Part shown: positions 32,678-41,287 of the stretch, in pieces | Position numbering within the stretch: position 1 is the stretch's first letter | How the letters are laid out: every line of letters starts with the position of its first letter | Assembly: GCA_036498265.1 (NCBI GenBank) | Contig: DASYFT010000038.1 | Location: forward strand, 1 to 64,000 | Length of the DNA: 64,000 nt | Origin: Palsa-744 sp036498265 | GTDB taxonomy: Bacteria; Actinomycetota; Thermoleophilia; Solirubrobacterales; Solirubrobacteraceae | Direction of reading: 5' to 3' | Notes under the pieces: model-generated | What the model was told of the DNA's origin: nothing | The model's input: the letters and a program-made list of their open reading frames with translations, nothing else | The model's database searches: none | Translations under genes and position numbers: made by a program

Positions 32678-34968
32678 CCGACGCCGACATTCGCGCTTCC
32701 TCAGACAGGTACCTGCGGAACGCGATCATCGCTGTGCTTGCCCATGACCGGAGGTCGACGCTGTGGGATGCGGCCCGTCTGCTGTCGGTCGGAGAGGAGG
32801 GCTACGCCTACAGGCGGAACGTCGGCGCGCGCGTGCGGACCTTGCCGGAGTACAAGGAGATCTCATCGTTCTTCACTGCGGAGCTCGCGGCGCAGCTCGC
32901 CGACTCGCGCAGCAGCACCACCGCCAAGCTCGATGCGCCGGTCAACAAGCTCGCACGCCTGCTGAACTCGCCATCGATCAAGCGGGTCCTGCTCAACGAC
33001 TCGCTCAGAGTCGACTTCGACCGGGTCATAGCGGGCGAAGAGGTGCTGGTCGTGAAGGGCGCTTTGGGCGTGATGGGCGCCGGGAACACATCGGTGCTGA
33101 TGCAGCTGTTGGTCGGGATGCTCGACGCGTCGCTGGCGCGCCAGCAGGACCTCCGCGCCGAGGAGCGGCGCGTCGCCGTCGCGCTCAAGGTCGACGAGGC
33201 CCCGCTCGTCCTGAACCGGGGCTTCGCCGAGACGATGGCCTTGAAGCGATCGGCCGGGCTGGAGACGGTCGCCTGCTGGCAGACGGATGCCCAGTGGGTG
33301 GACCGCGAGGTGCGTGACCAGCTCGATGCGCTGTTCGCGCATCGGGTGTACTTCGCGACCGCCTCGACGCAGGACACGCGAGCGGCGGCAAGCCTCACGA
33401 TGGCTGCCTTCTCGGACACGGTCCGCCCTGGCATGGAGCAGCTGTCGACGCTCGGCCATCCCGACGTCCGCCTGCACCTCCCCAAGCACCACGCCGTAGC
33501 GAGCTGGACCACCCCCGCCGGACGGCAGGCTCCGTTCGTCGCCCAGACCCTCCCGTTGCACGTCGATCGCGCGCGCCTGGCCCTGCATGCCGCGCGGCAG
33601 GAGCAGCGAGGCGGCCGACACCTCACGGATCTGAGCCAGCCTCATTGGGACCGCTCCCAGGCAGCGGCGGACGGCGCGCCCGGGAGCGAAGCTCCGACAT
33701 CTCGCCGGGAGCCGGTCACGGCAGCGCCCCAGGACGCACGAGAGGACACCATGCCACTCGACCGAGCGCCGAGGGGTGCCTCGACCGGCGCCGCCGGCAT
33801 CCCGCCGGAGAGCTATCGCGAGCTCGTGGCGCTCGACCGGGCCGCAAGCATGCGCTGGATCAAGCCTGCCGCCCGTCCATCGTCGTTCGATCTCGACGAC
33901 GTCGATCTCGAGATCCTGGACCTCGTCGCAAAGCTCGGTCACCTGCTCACCAGCCAGATCCACAGGCGCTTCAACCCCGGCCGCGCGGCCACCACGACAC
34001 AACGGCGGCTCAAGCGCCTCGCCGACGCCGGCCTCCTGGAGCGCTTTCAGTTCCACCGCAGAGACGGAGGCGGCGTGCCGATGTGCTGCCTGGTCAGCGC
34101 CGAGGGCCTTCGCCTTCTCGAGGCCCATGCCCGCAGGTCCTCGGTCGAGGACGCTCCCGCGCCAGACAGCCCTGCCCTGGCGGGCGCTCGCGGCGAGCGT
34201 GTGCTCCGGCAGGCTCGCCGGGACGTCCACGTGGCGGGCTGGGTGCTGGCCATCCAGGACGCCGTCGGCGCGAGCCGCTGTGAGGTGCGCGGTCGTGGTG
34301 AAGCGGTCATGACTCCGCCGCCGCGCTCGGGCGGCGACGGAGGGGCGCCGCTCTCTCCAGGAGATCTGCGACTTCCCGGCGGGATGGCGCCACATGACTT
34401 CCTGCGCACCGACGCTAGCGGGGCAAGGCTCGAGGCTGACCGCTTTGAGACGCTGCGCCCCGATGCTGTGGTGGAGCTCGGATCAGCTGTGGGCGCCCGC
34501 GAGTCGAACGCGGTCGCGGAGCCGCTGGATCTGATCGTCGAGCTCGACGACAGGCCGGCGCGGGGGACAGCGGCGGCCAAGCTCGAGCGATACGACCACT
34601 TCCTCAGCGGGTGGTCTGCCCACACGCGCCGCTACGGCCGCCGGCGCGAGGCCTCGGCACTGGCCGTGTTCGTGTGCCGGGATCGTGCACGGGCGCGAGA
34701 GTGCGCTCGGGCGGCCGACGTCGTTCTCCGAGCCTGTCGTGCGTACGCCGGCGAGTACCCCGTCAACTGGGAGTACCCGGGGAGGGCGCAGGTCGTCTTC
34801 GTCGCCGAGCGCGACGTGCACGACGGCCTGATGCAGGCCTACGGCGTGCCGGCGCTGCCGCCGGATGTGCGGGTCACGGCTGCCGGAGCCGACCCGGTTG
34901 CGGCGGAGGCGAGCGCGGTGCGGAAGGAGATCATCCCCGTCGCTGCACCCGAGGGGACCGGTGGATGA
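32668..34968 (+). pseudogene. C-terminal half of the split VirD4/TraG-like ATPase fused to a replication-relaxation domain
   Basis: From 32680 onward the frame continues the protein broken off at 8831 (DADIRASSDRYLRNA). It holds the TraG/TraM-recognition-type ATPase C-terminus: VALKVDEAPLVLNRGFAE (Walker B-like), ETVACWQTDAQW and FATASTQDTRAAA. A linker and a winged-helix replication-relaxation domain follow (DVDLEILDLVAKLGHLLTSQIHRRF, then TTQRRLKRLADAGLLERFQFHR), ending with a region containing LIVELDDRP and FVCRDRARARECARAAD. TTG 32668 could start a 766-residue product lacking Walker A, but no ribosome site is clear. Before the island inserted, the gene would have encoded about 1,290 residues. 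Confidence 0.85.
32678..32681 (+). other. Right attachment junction (attR core CCGA) of the nested island
   Basis: CCGA here matches 8830-8833. To the right the ATPase reading frame resumes with GAC GCC GAC. The exact crossover dinucleotide cannot be fixed from one copy. Confidence 0.7.
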
Positions 34969-34976
34969 GTCTGGCC

Positions 34977-35975
34977 TCAGCGGGGGCGAGTGGCGCGCTC
35001 TACCTGCTGGCCGCGGGAGGTCAGGTGCCATGCGTTCGAGGCCCCCCGTTCGTGGCCGTCCCCGGCGTTCTCTATGAGCTCGAGCTTCGCCAGCCGCGAA
35101 AGCAGCTTGGAGATCTGGCCCTGGTCGGCGATGCCCGAGCCCTCGGCGATCTCGCGGTTGCTCGCTCCGGGACGCTCCGATATGACCATCAGCACGCGCA
35201 CGGTCCGGTAGGTCAGCCGCATCTTCAGGCCGCCCAACGGGTCGGTGCGTGTCATCGACCCCGGCGCGTGGCCGTCGCGACGCCTGTCGACCAGTGGCCG
35301 ACTCATCTCCCTACTGGCTGCGCCCGTGCCGAGATAGGGAAGGACGATCATGCTCATGAGGGGTCCCTGCAGATCGGTGAGCGACTCCGTTCCGCCGTCC
35401 AGCACGCGGGCGTGCAGCACCGCGAAGACGGCTCCCACGATTCCCTCGGCGGTCACGTCGGGAGGTTCACCGGCGGCCTCCGAGACGAACCGGCCCTGGT
35501 CGATGACCCGCGCAAACCGGTCGAGCGCCCTCGCGCGATATTCGAGCACGCGCTCACCCGCTCCGAGCGCTTCCACTACGCAGAGGCGGGCCAGGTTGGG
35601 CTGGTCTTCCATCAGGCCGAGCAGCCTCGCGAGCGCCGAACGGATGCCATCGCACCAGCTCGACTCACGGTCGTAGGCCTCCCGAGCGAGCATCGACGCC
35701 TGACCGAGCGCCTGCTTGAACGCGCACAGGAAGCAGTCCTCCCGGTCCGCGAAGACGTCGTAGAACGTCTTTCGCGACACCCTCGCCCGGCTGATCACCT
35801 GGGCTACCGTCATGCGCGCATAGCCCACCTCCGCCACCGTCTCGACAGCCGCCGCCAGCATTCGACCCCGCTGGATCTCGGTGACCTGTCCGCGCGGAAG
35901 GCCGCCAGGCCCCGGACGCAGCCGAATGCTTGCGCTGGGCGCGTGGTATTTGAGATCCGTCTGGTCCCTGTTCAT
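34977..35975 (-). CDS. TetR-family regulator with a C-terminal MarR-like winged helix
   Basis: A 332-residue regulator with two DNA-binding domains. The N-terminal TetR domain has GRMLAAAVETVAEVGYARMTV and RARVSRKTFYDVFADREDCFLCAF. After the helical ligand domain a second winged helix appears: LTYRTVRVLMVISERPGASNREIAEGSGI, then QISKLLSRLAKLELIEN. Typical TetR proteins stop near residue 200. It is convergent with the relaxation gene (8-bp gap). The target is unknown; GCGAGTTAAACGAGTG around 36069-36084 is a direct-repeat candidate upstream. Confidence 0.85.
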   Translation of the reverse strand: MNRDQTDLKYHAPSASIRLRPGPGGLPRGQVTEIQRGRMLAAAVETVAEVGYARMTVAQVISRARVSRKTFYDVFADREDCFLCAFKQALGQASMLAREAYDRESSWCDGIRSALARLLGLMEDQPNLARLCVVEALGAGERVLEYRARALDRFARVIDQGRFVSEAAGEPPDVTAEGIVGAVFAVLHARVLDGGTESLTDLQGPLMSMIVLPYLGTGAASREMSRPLVDRRRDGHAPGSMTRTDPLGGLKMRLTYRTVRVLMVISERPGASNREIAEGSGIADQGQISKLLSRLAKLELIENAGDGHERGASNAWHLTSRGQQVERATRPR

Positions 35976-36234
35976 CTCTACTCACCGGCCGATCCAGCAG
36001 CCTGGGCACTGGCGGAACTGGGCCGCCCCCGGCACGCGTGAGCTTGCACGGAGCGTACCCCGGAGATTCACTCGTTTAACTCGCTATGTCCAGCGGCGTC
36101 TCCGACTATTCCACCTCACGCGACCGCCCCCGGCGCGCTGTGCTGCATGTAATCCGCGCTTCTCAATGCATTTTGCGAGCAATGAACGCGGGCAGCAGGC
36201 TGCGAGGGGCAGCCAGCCGGGGCTGAGAACCGGC

Positions 36235-36348
36235 CTACCGCCGGAAGTCGCGAGCTACCTGCACGCCGACCCACACGAGCACCGCCACGACAAGGATCAG
36301 AACGATCACTTCCCGCGCCGCCAGAATGATGCTTTCACGCGCGACCAT
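36235..36348 (-). CDS. Small single-pass membrane protein
   Basis: A 37-residue frame: MVARESIILAAREVIV, then the membrane segment LILVVAVLVWVGVQVA and a basic end (RDFRR). ATG 36348 has AGGGAG 6 nt upstream on the minus strand, good support for translation. The function is unknown; its position beside a conjugation module may suggest a role in membrane assembly, but nothing proves it. Confidence 0.5.
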   Translation of the reverse strand: MVARESIILAAREVIVLILVVAVLVWVGVQVARDFRR

Positions 36349-37002
36349 GCGGCTCCCTGGGCGAACTCTGCAATCAGCGTAGCGCCGCCTCCACGCCGGC
36401 GCGTCGCGGCCGGCCCGGTGTGGCGTGCGAACGACGCCGCATTCGCCCGCGCGAAAAGGCCGTCGCCCCGGCATCCGATGCAGTCGCCACCCCCGCGACG
36501 GTCCGTCCGGCGCAGTCGCCCGACGCCCTGTATGGGCGCGACTGCGGTGCCCGTAGCGCCGCGGGCCCGGCGCGCTGGGCGATCGCGCCCATGAGGCGGG
36601 GGCGACTGCGGTGCGGCGACCGTCTCCTACGCCCGGCGGGCGCGGTCATCCCAAGCGAGCGGCTAGGCTCCGGCCTCCCTCCAATCTCCAATTTCCCTTC
36701 CCCGGCTTCGGCCGCGCCGTCAACGAGCTCTCTCGCGAGCTCACCACAGTCTCCTTCCGGGCCCCGCCGCCTGATAACTGCACGCCGGCCCAAGAGCGTT
36801 TCGGCGCCAACTTCCAGGCCGTCGCTGCCCTCATAGCTCCCTCTTCCGAGACCCCTTAAGGGGTTCTCGGACCGTCGTCCGCGCCCGCTCGCATCGAGCC
36901 GGTCCCCCTTGACGCGCGCCGGCGGCGCTCCTAGAAGCACGCCCCCGAAGACCCGCCGACATCGCCCGACGCGCTGTCTGCAAGACCGGCCAGGAGCCCG
37001 CC
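36349..37002. other. 654-bp non-coding stretch in the conjugation module
   Basis: I see no gene. It contains four copies of an 8-bp motif (36480-36609, listed separately) and CCCCTTAAGGGG at 36855-36866, a perfect 12-bp palindrome. These are features expected of an origin of transfer or replication, but no relaxase gene is visible nearby to support that. Confidence 0.45.
36480..36609. repeat. Iteron-like cluster: four copies of GCGACTGC in both orientations
   Basis: GCAGTCGC occurs at 36480-36487 and 36512-36519. Its complement GCGACTGC occurs at 36538-36545 and 36602-36609, the last two extended to GCGACTGCGGTGC. The two pairs face each other. Local GC content is high, which raises chance matches, but four copies in 130 bp is well above expectation. 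Confidence 0.5.
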
Positions 37003-37959
37003 ATGACCTCATCACTCTCCTCCAAGCCCGCCCGCTCTCGCCGAGCCACCCGTGCTCGCCATGGCGCATCCCGTGATCGCCGGGCATCGAGGGCGCCCCG
37101 CCGAGCAGCCAGGAAGGGCCGGCTGCTGGGCCGCTACGACGACCGGCTGGGACGGCCGAGGGAGGTGATCGCCCGGCCAGGAGCAGCCGGCAGCGTGCTC
37201 GTGATCGACAGAGACGAGCTCACTCGCGACGATCGCCGCCTAGTCGCCCATCTGGCCGCGGATGAGCCCGCCGAGAACGGGACACTCATCTGCGCTGCGT
37301 ACATCGAGGACGTGCGCCGCTCCGGTATCCGCTGCCGCCCGCTCACGCCGCAGGATCGGCGAACCATCCCGTTCGAGGAAGCCGAGCGGGAGCAGCTCGC
37401 GGCGGCAGGCCTGCTCACGGACTCCGAGCTGCGTGATCGGTGCGGCAATCGCTACCGGATCGAACGGGTACAGGCAGCCATGTCGATCCCCGAGCTGCGC
37501 TGGCGTCGTCACCCGGCGGATCCGGCCGAGCCCGCCGTCGTCGTGAGCGTGCGCGATGTCGTCGCTGCCGTCGAGAGCTACGAGCCGGCCTGCGGCCTCA
37601 GCCTCCGTGCGGTGACGCGGGACCATGGCCCGCTGCAGCTCTCGAGCAGCGCCCTTCGCACAGAGCTGACGCGCGTGCGCAACAGTCCGATCGTCCTCAA
37701 CCGCGGCCTTCGGGAAGCGGCGGTCGAGAGGCTCGCCCAGCAGCAGCTCAGCATGAGTGAGATCGCGATCCGTTGCGGCCGGGTCAAGCGCGACCGCAAA
37801 GGCAACGAGAGCGGCGAGACCAGCTGGCTGGCCAGGCGCCTCGGTGTTCTACCCGAGGCCGGCCAGGAGCTGCCCACTCCGTGGGTCCACACCGACGTGC
37901 TCGCTCTGATCGCGCGCCGCGGACTCGGACTCAGCCCGCGCGATGTGGAAGTGACATGA
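37003..37959 (+). CDS. Conserved-type protein of the conjugation module, function unknown
   Basis: A 318-residue soluble protein with a very basic N-terminus (KPARSRRATRARHGASRDRRASRAPRRAARKG written in parts), suggesting nucleic-acid contact. The middle has a strand-helix pattern (GSVLVIDRDELTRDDRRLVAHL, then NGTLICAAYIEDV), and a C-terminal helical part with MSEIAIRCGRVKRD resembles a helix-turn-helix. ATG 37003 has AGGAG 7-8 nt upstream. It precedes the coupling-type ATPase gene on the same strand. I recognise no named family. Confidence 0.65.
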   Translation: MTSSLSSKPARSRRATRARHGASRDRRASRAPRRAARKGRLLGRYDDRLGRPREVIARPGAAGSVLVIDRDELTRDDRRLVAHLAADEPAENGTLICAAYIEDVRRSGIRCRPLTPQDRRTIPFEEAEREQLAAAGLLTDSELRDRCGNRYRIERVQAAMSIPELRWRRHPADPAEPAVVVSVRDVVAAVESYEPACGLSLRAVTRDHGPLQLSSSALRTELTRVRNSPIVLNRGLREAAVERLAQQQLSMSEIAIRCGRVKRDRKGNESGETSWLARRLGVLPEAGQELPTPWVHTDVLALIARRGLGLSPRDVEVT

Positions 37960-38174
37960 CTCTGACGGGGTCGGCTGCCGGCTGACCCGTCTGCTGCGCG
38001 CACGGCCAGAGCCGGCTTGCGCGCCTGAATACCTCACCGGGCCGAACGCCCGTGAAGCACCCCTGCGGCCGACCACAGCGTCGGCCGCAGCTCGTTAACC
38101 ACCAGACCGGCACTCGCCGGTCTCTGGCCGGCCGGTCCTCCTCTAGAGGGCGGCCTCTTGAAAGGAGCGGCGCC

Positions 38175-39794
38175 ATGCCCTCATCCAACCCATTCCCCGA
38201 AACACCGACATCCCCTCTCGCACCGCTCGAAGATCTCGGCGGCAGGCTGCTCGGGCTGACCGCCGCTTGTGCGGTCGGCCTGGTCGCCGGGCTGCTGATC
38301 GCTCGGACACTGCGCACCCATCGGCTGCACTGGAGCTGGGTTGCCGTCTGCCTGCTTCCGCTTGCGCTTGCGCGCTCGAGCCTCGGAAGCTCGGCAGCTG
38401 CGTCGGCGATTGCCGGCATCACCGCCGTCGTGGTCGGCCGGCGCTGGCACCGGGAAGACCTGGCTGCGGGCGCCGACCTTGCCCGCGATGCAGCTGCCCG
38501 CCGAGGCCCGCTGTCGATGACCCGCGCGTTGCTCGGCAGGGCGCAGCTTCGCCGCCGCGCAGCCGGGCCGAAGCGCTGGCGCATGGGCGGCGGGTTGATC
38601 GTCGCCATCGACGAGCACGCCCGCCCGATCCCCATTCCCTTCGCCGGCGGAGCCGGCGCCCGGCACATGCTCGTAGTGGGGGCCACAGGATCAGGCAAGA
38701 CCGTGACGCAGACCTGGCTCGCCGCACGCGCCATCGAAGAGGGGTCTGCCGCCATCGTCGTCGACCCCAAGGGCGATGACGAGATGCGCAGGCAGCTGCG
38801 ACTCGCCGCCGATACAGCCGGCAGGCGCTTCATTGACTGGACCCCTGAGGGACCGTCCGTCTACAACCCCTACGCGCGGGGAGGGGACACCGAGATCGCT
38901 GACAAGGCGCTCGCAGGCGAGCGCTTCACCGAGCCTCACTACCAGCGCCAGGCGCAGCGGTATCTCGGTCATGTCGTTCGTGCGCTGCGCGAGAGCGACC
39001 GGCCGGTCAGCCTGCGCGCGATCGTCGAGAACCTCGACCCGGATCGGCTCGAGCTGCTCGCCAGGACCCTGCCGGAGGCACGGGCCTCATCGACCCACTC
39101 CTACCTGGACTCGCTGACGGCTCGCCAGCGCACCGATCTGGCGGGCGTGCGCGACCGTCTGGCGATCCTCACGGAGTCCGACGTGGGCCCGTGGCTCGAT
39201 CCCGATGCCACAGGGGCAGAGCGGTTCGACCTCCTCGAGGCGACTCGGGCCCGAGCCGTGGTCTACTTCGACCTCCAGTCCGACAGGCGGCCACTGCTCA
39301 CGCAGCTCCTCGGCGCAGCGATCGTCCAGGACCTGCAGACGACCGTCGCCTCACTGCAGGGCACGCCGGTGCCCACGCTGGCAGTGATCGATGAGTTCTC
39401 GGCGGTCTCCGCAGAGCACGTCGTCAGGCTCTTCGGCCGTGCACGGTCGGCCGGGCTGTCGCTCGTGCTAGGCACGCAGGAGCTCTCAGACCTGCGCCCG
39501 CCCGGCAGCGAGCGGCTGTTGGAGCAGGTGATGGGCAACCTGTCTGTGCTGATCGCGCACCGGCAGGTGGTGACCGCGTCTGCCGAGCTCATCGCGAGCC
39601 TCGCAGGCACCCGTGGAGCCTGGAGGATCGCCCGCCACAGCGACGGCAGGACGACGCGGACGCGCACCCGCGAACCGGTCCTCGATTCGAGCGAGATCCG
39701 GCGCCTCGATCGCGGGCAGGCGGCGGTGATCGTCCTCGGTGGCGACGCCAGCGTCCGGATCGGGCGTGTTCTCTCGCCTGAGAGGAGGGGATGA
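38175..39794 (+). CDS. VirD4/TraG-like type IV coupling ATPase
   Basis: A 539-residue protein. Two N-terminal transmembrane segments (LLGLTAACAVGLVAGLLIA and WVAVCLLPLALA) are followed by Walker A GATGSGKT at 169-176 (K175). VVDPKGDDEMRRQL comes next, then Walker B in PTLAVIDEFSAV and the motor motif ARSAGLSLVLGTQELSDL. These match TraG/VirD4 coupling proteins, which pump DNA into a type IV secretion channel. ATG 38175 has AAAGGAG 7 nt upstream. The stop overlaps the next gene (ATGATGA), so they are co-translated. This ATPase is intact, unlike the split one. Confidence 0.88.
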   Translation: MPSSNPFPETPTSPLAPLEDLGGRLLGLTAACAVGLVAGLLIARTLRTHRLHWSWVAVCLLPLALARSSLGSSAAASAIAGITAVVVGRRWHREDLAAGADLARDAAARRGPLSMTRALLGRAQLRRRAAGPKRWRMGGGLIVAIDEHARPIPIPFAGGAGARHMLVVGATGSGKTVTQTWLAARAIEEGSAAIVVDPKGDDEMRRQLRLAADTAGRRFIDWTPEGPSVYNPYARGGDTEIADKALAGERFTEPHYQRQAQRYLGHVVRALRESDRPVSLRAIVENLDPDRLELLARTLPEARASSTHSYLDSLTARQRTDLAGVRDRLAILTESDVGPWLDPDATGAERFDLLEATRARAVVYFDLQSDRRPLLTQLLGAAIVQDLQTTVASLQGTPVPTLAVIDEFSAVSAEHVVRLFGRARSAGLSLVLGTQELSDLRPPGSERLLEQVMGNLSVLIAHRQVVTASAELIASLAGTRGAWRIARHSDGRTTRTRTREPVLDSSEIRRLDRGQAAVIVLGGDASVRIGRVLSPERRG

Positions 39795-40588
39795 TGACCG
39801 GGCTCGAGCGTGCTCATCCAAGCACGGGCAGCGGCACGCGACGCGACCGGATCGCAAAAGCGATCCCAGGCACGAAGGGACGGGGATCGCCCGACCGGAT
39901 CGACCTCCTGCAATGGGCGGCCCGCATGGGTGCCGTCACCGCCGAGGCGCTCGCCGTTCGCCGCCGCTCGAGCCTCGCGGCAGCGCGTGCTCGGCTGCTC
40001 GCTGCCGAGCGCGACCTGCAGTTGACTCGGCGGCGCCTGCTGGCGGGTGAGCCGGTGCTGTTCGCGATCACGCGGGCGGGCCTTCGGGACTGCGGCCTCA
40101 GCGGGCTGGAGCCGTGCCGCATCAGCGTCACCAACGCGCCGCACGCCATTGCCTGCGTCCGCGCCGCGGCGGCATTGGAGGTCTGCTTCCCGGACCATCG
40201 CGTCACCGGCGAGCGTGAGCTCAGGCGCGACGAGCGGCTCGCCGGTGTCCCGCTGGCAAGCGCCCGTCTCGGGACGACGCCGGAGGGCACGCCGCTGCTT
40301 CACCGCCCCGACCTGGTTCTCTGGCCCGCCGGACCGCGCGGCAGGCCGGTCGCCATCGAGGTCGAGCTCACCACCAAGTCGCCTCGGCGTCTGGCTCAGA
40401 TCTGCCAGGCCTGGGCGCGGTGTCGCAGCGTCGATGGCGTCATCTACCTTGCGGCGCCGGACGTCGTGGCGCCTCTGAACCGGGCGATCGCCAAGGTGAG
40501 CTCGTCGGCCGCCATCGTGGTTCTCCCACTCGGGGCTGTGGATGGCTCGCTGCAGCTGGACGAGAGAACCGTCCCAGGCAACGCCTAG
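39791..40588 (+). CDS. Replication-relaxation-type protein
   Basis: A 265-residue protein. An N-terminal winged-helix-like stretch (DLLQWAARMGAVTAEALAVRRRSS) is followed by a middle region and a conserved C-terminal motif set: LLHRPDLVLWPAG, then VAIEVELTTKSPRRLAQI and AKVSSSAAIVVLP. The D-(x)n-E-x-E pattern resembles PD-(D/E)xK nuclease folds seen in relaxation proteins of actinobacterial plasmids. It overlaps the coupling ATPase by 4 nt and precedes ssb, consistent with a DNA-processing role in transfer. ATG 39794 is an equally possible start. Confidence 0.7.
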   Translation: MMTGLERAHPSTGSGTRRDRIAKAIPGTKGRGSPDRIDLLQWAARMGAVTAEALAVRRRSSLAAARARLLAAERDLQLTRRRLLAGEPVLFAITRAGLRDCGLSGLEPCRISVTNAPHAIACVRAAAALEVCFPDHRVTGERELRRDERLAGVPLASARLGTTPEGTPLLHRPDLVLWPAGPRGRPVAIEVELTTKSPRRLAQICQAWARCRSVDGVIYLAAPDVVAPLNRAIAKVSSSAAIVVLPLGAVDGSLQLDERTVPGNA

Positions 40589-40619
40589 CTTCATCGACCG
40601 GGGGGTCAATCACAAACCA

Positions 40620-41042
40620 ATGGAGACCCAGATGTCGTACTTCAACATCAACCGCGTCGTGCTGATCGGCCGTCTGACTCGTGACCCCGACCTGCGCGCA
40701 ATGGCTTCCGGAGGCAGCGTCTGCGCCATGCGGATCGCTTGCAACGGCAGCCGGCGGGACGCTGACGGCGAGTACCAGGAGCGCCCCAACTTCTTCGACG
40801 TCAGCGTCTACGGAGCGGCTGGGGAGAACGTTGCGACCTACATGCGAAAGGGCAGCCGCGTCGCGGTCGACGGACGGCTCGAGTGGCGCGAGTGGGAGAC
40901 CACGGATCAGCAGAAGCGCCAGGCCGTGAGCGTCGTCGCGGACACCGTCCAGTTCCTGGACACACCTGGCGAGCGCTCGGCGGACGAGGGCGAGTTGGTC
41001 GGCGTCGGTGCCGGTGACGCGTCGGAGGAGTCCGTCTTCTAG
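40620..41042 (+). CDS. ssb: Single-stranded DNA-binding protein
   Basis: A 140-residue SSB with an intact OB-fold: YFNINRVVLIGRLTRDPDLR, then RIACNG, FFDVSVYGAAGENVATYM, GSRVAVDGRLEWREWE and VSVVADTVQFLD. The acidic tail is short and ends EESVF rather than the canonical DDDIPF-type tip. It lies 31 bp behind the relaxation-type gene and is last gene of the module before a strong hairpin. Mobile-element SSBs protect transferred single strands. ATG 40620 (METQMSYF) or 40632 (MSYF) are both possible; GGGGGG lies 11-16 nt upstream of the first. Confidence 0.93.
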   Translation: METQMSYFNINRVVLIGRLTRDPDLRAMASGGSVCAMRIACNGSRRDADGEYQERPNFFDVSVYGAAGENVATYMRKGSRVAVDGRLEWREWETTDQQKRQAVSVVADTVQFLDTPGERSADEGELVGVGAGDASEESVF

Positions 41043-41087
41043 CAGGCCTGGAGGCGTGGCGGCACGCCGACTCGAAGCCGGCCGCCG

Positions 41088-41113
41088 GCGGGGACGCTCT
41101 GGGGCGTCCCCGC
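41088..41113. terminator. Strong hairpin after ssb
   Basis: A perfect 10-bp stem (GCGGGGACGC and its complement) with a 6-nt loop starts 45 bp after the ssb stop. A second GC hairpin (GGGCCC-TTCG-GGGCC) follows at about 41128-41143 and then TTT. Likely the end of the transfer operon. Confidence 0.65.
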
Positions 41114-41210
41114 TCGCGCCGTGGGCCCTTCGGGGCCTTTCGTGGTTAAGGGGCGCTGCGAGGGCAGTGGTTCTTGACTGGCCCGGTTCTGTCCCGGCGC
41201 AGCCGGTAGG

Positions 41211-41224
41211 CCGCCACATCCGCA
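41211..41224. repeat. 14-bp repeat of the tRNA-Leu 5' end
   Basis: CCGCCACATCCGCA is identical to 5611-5624, the 5' end of tRNA-Leu plus one flanking base. It sits between the last gene of the conjugation module and the first core gene, where the right end of an integrated element would be expected. Identity stops abruptly on both sides. Confidence 0.4.
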
Positions 41225-41287
41225 GTCTGCGTAAACTGCCCCGCCGCGAAGGGGGCTGCACACTGCCAACGAGGAGCAACGCTCGAG

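Larger units (their letters stand above)
7248..41042. mobile_element. Conjugation/plasmid-type module (integrative element or remnant) hosting a nested island
   Basis: Outside the nested island this span holds two VirD4/TraG-like ATPases, two replication-relaxation-type proteins, an uncharacterised basic protein, an ssb and a repeat-rich non-coding stretch, flanked by tRNA genes on the left and core genes on the right. No relaxase, mating-pair-formation operon or own integrase is visible, so it is either partial or of an undescribed type. Boundaries are approximate; 5624-41224 would be the limits if the 14-bp repeat is real. Confidence 0.55.
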
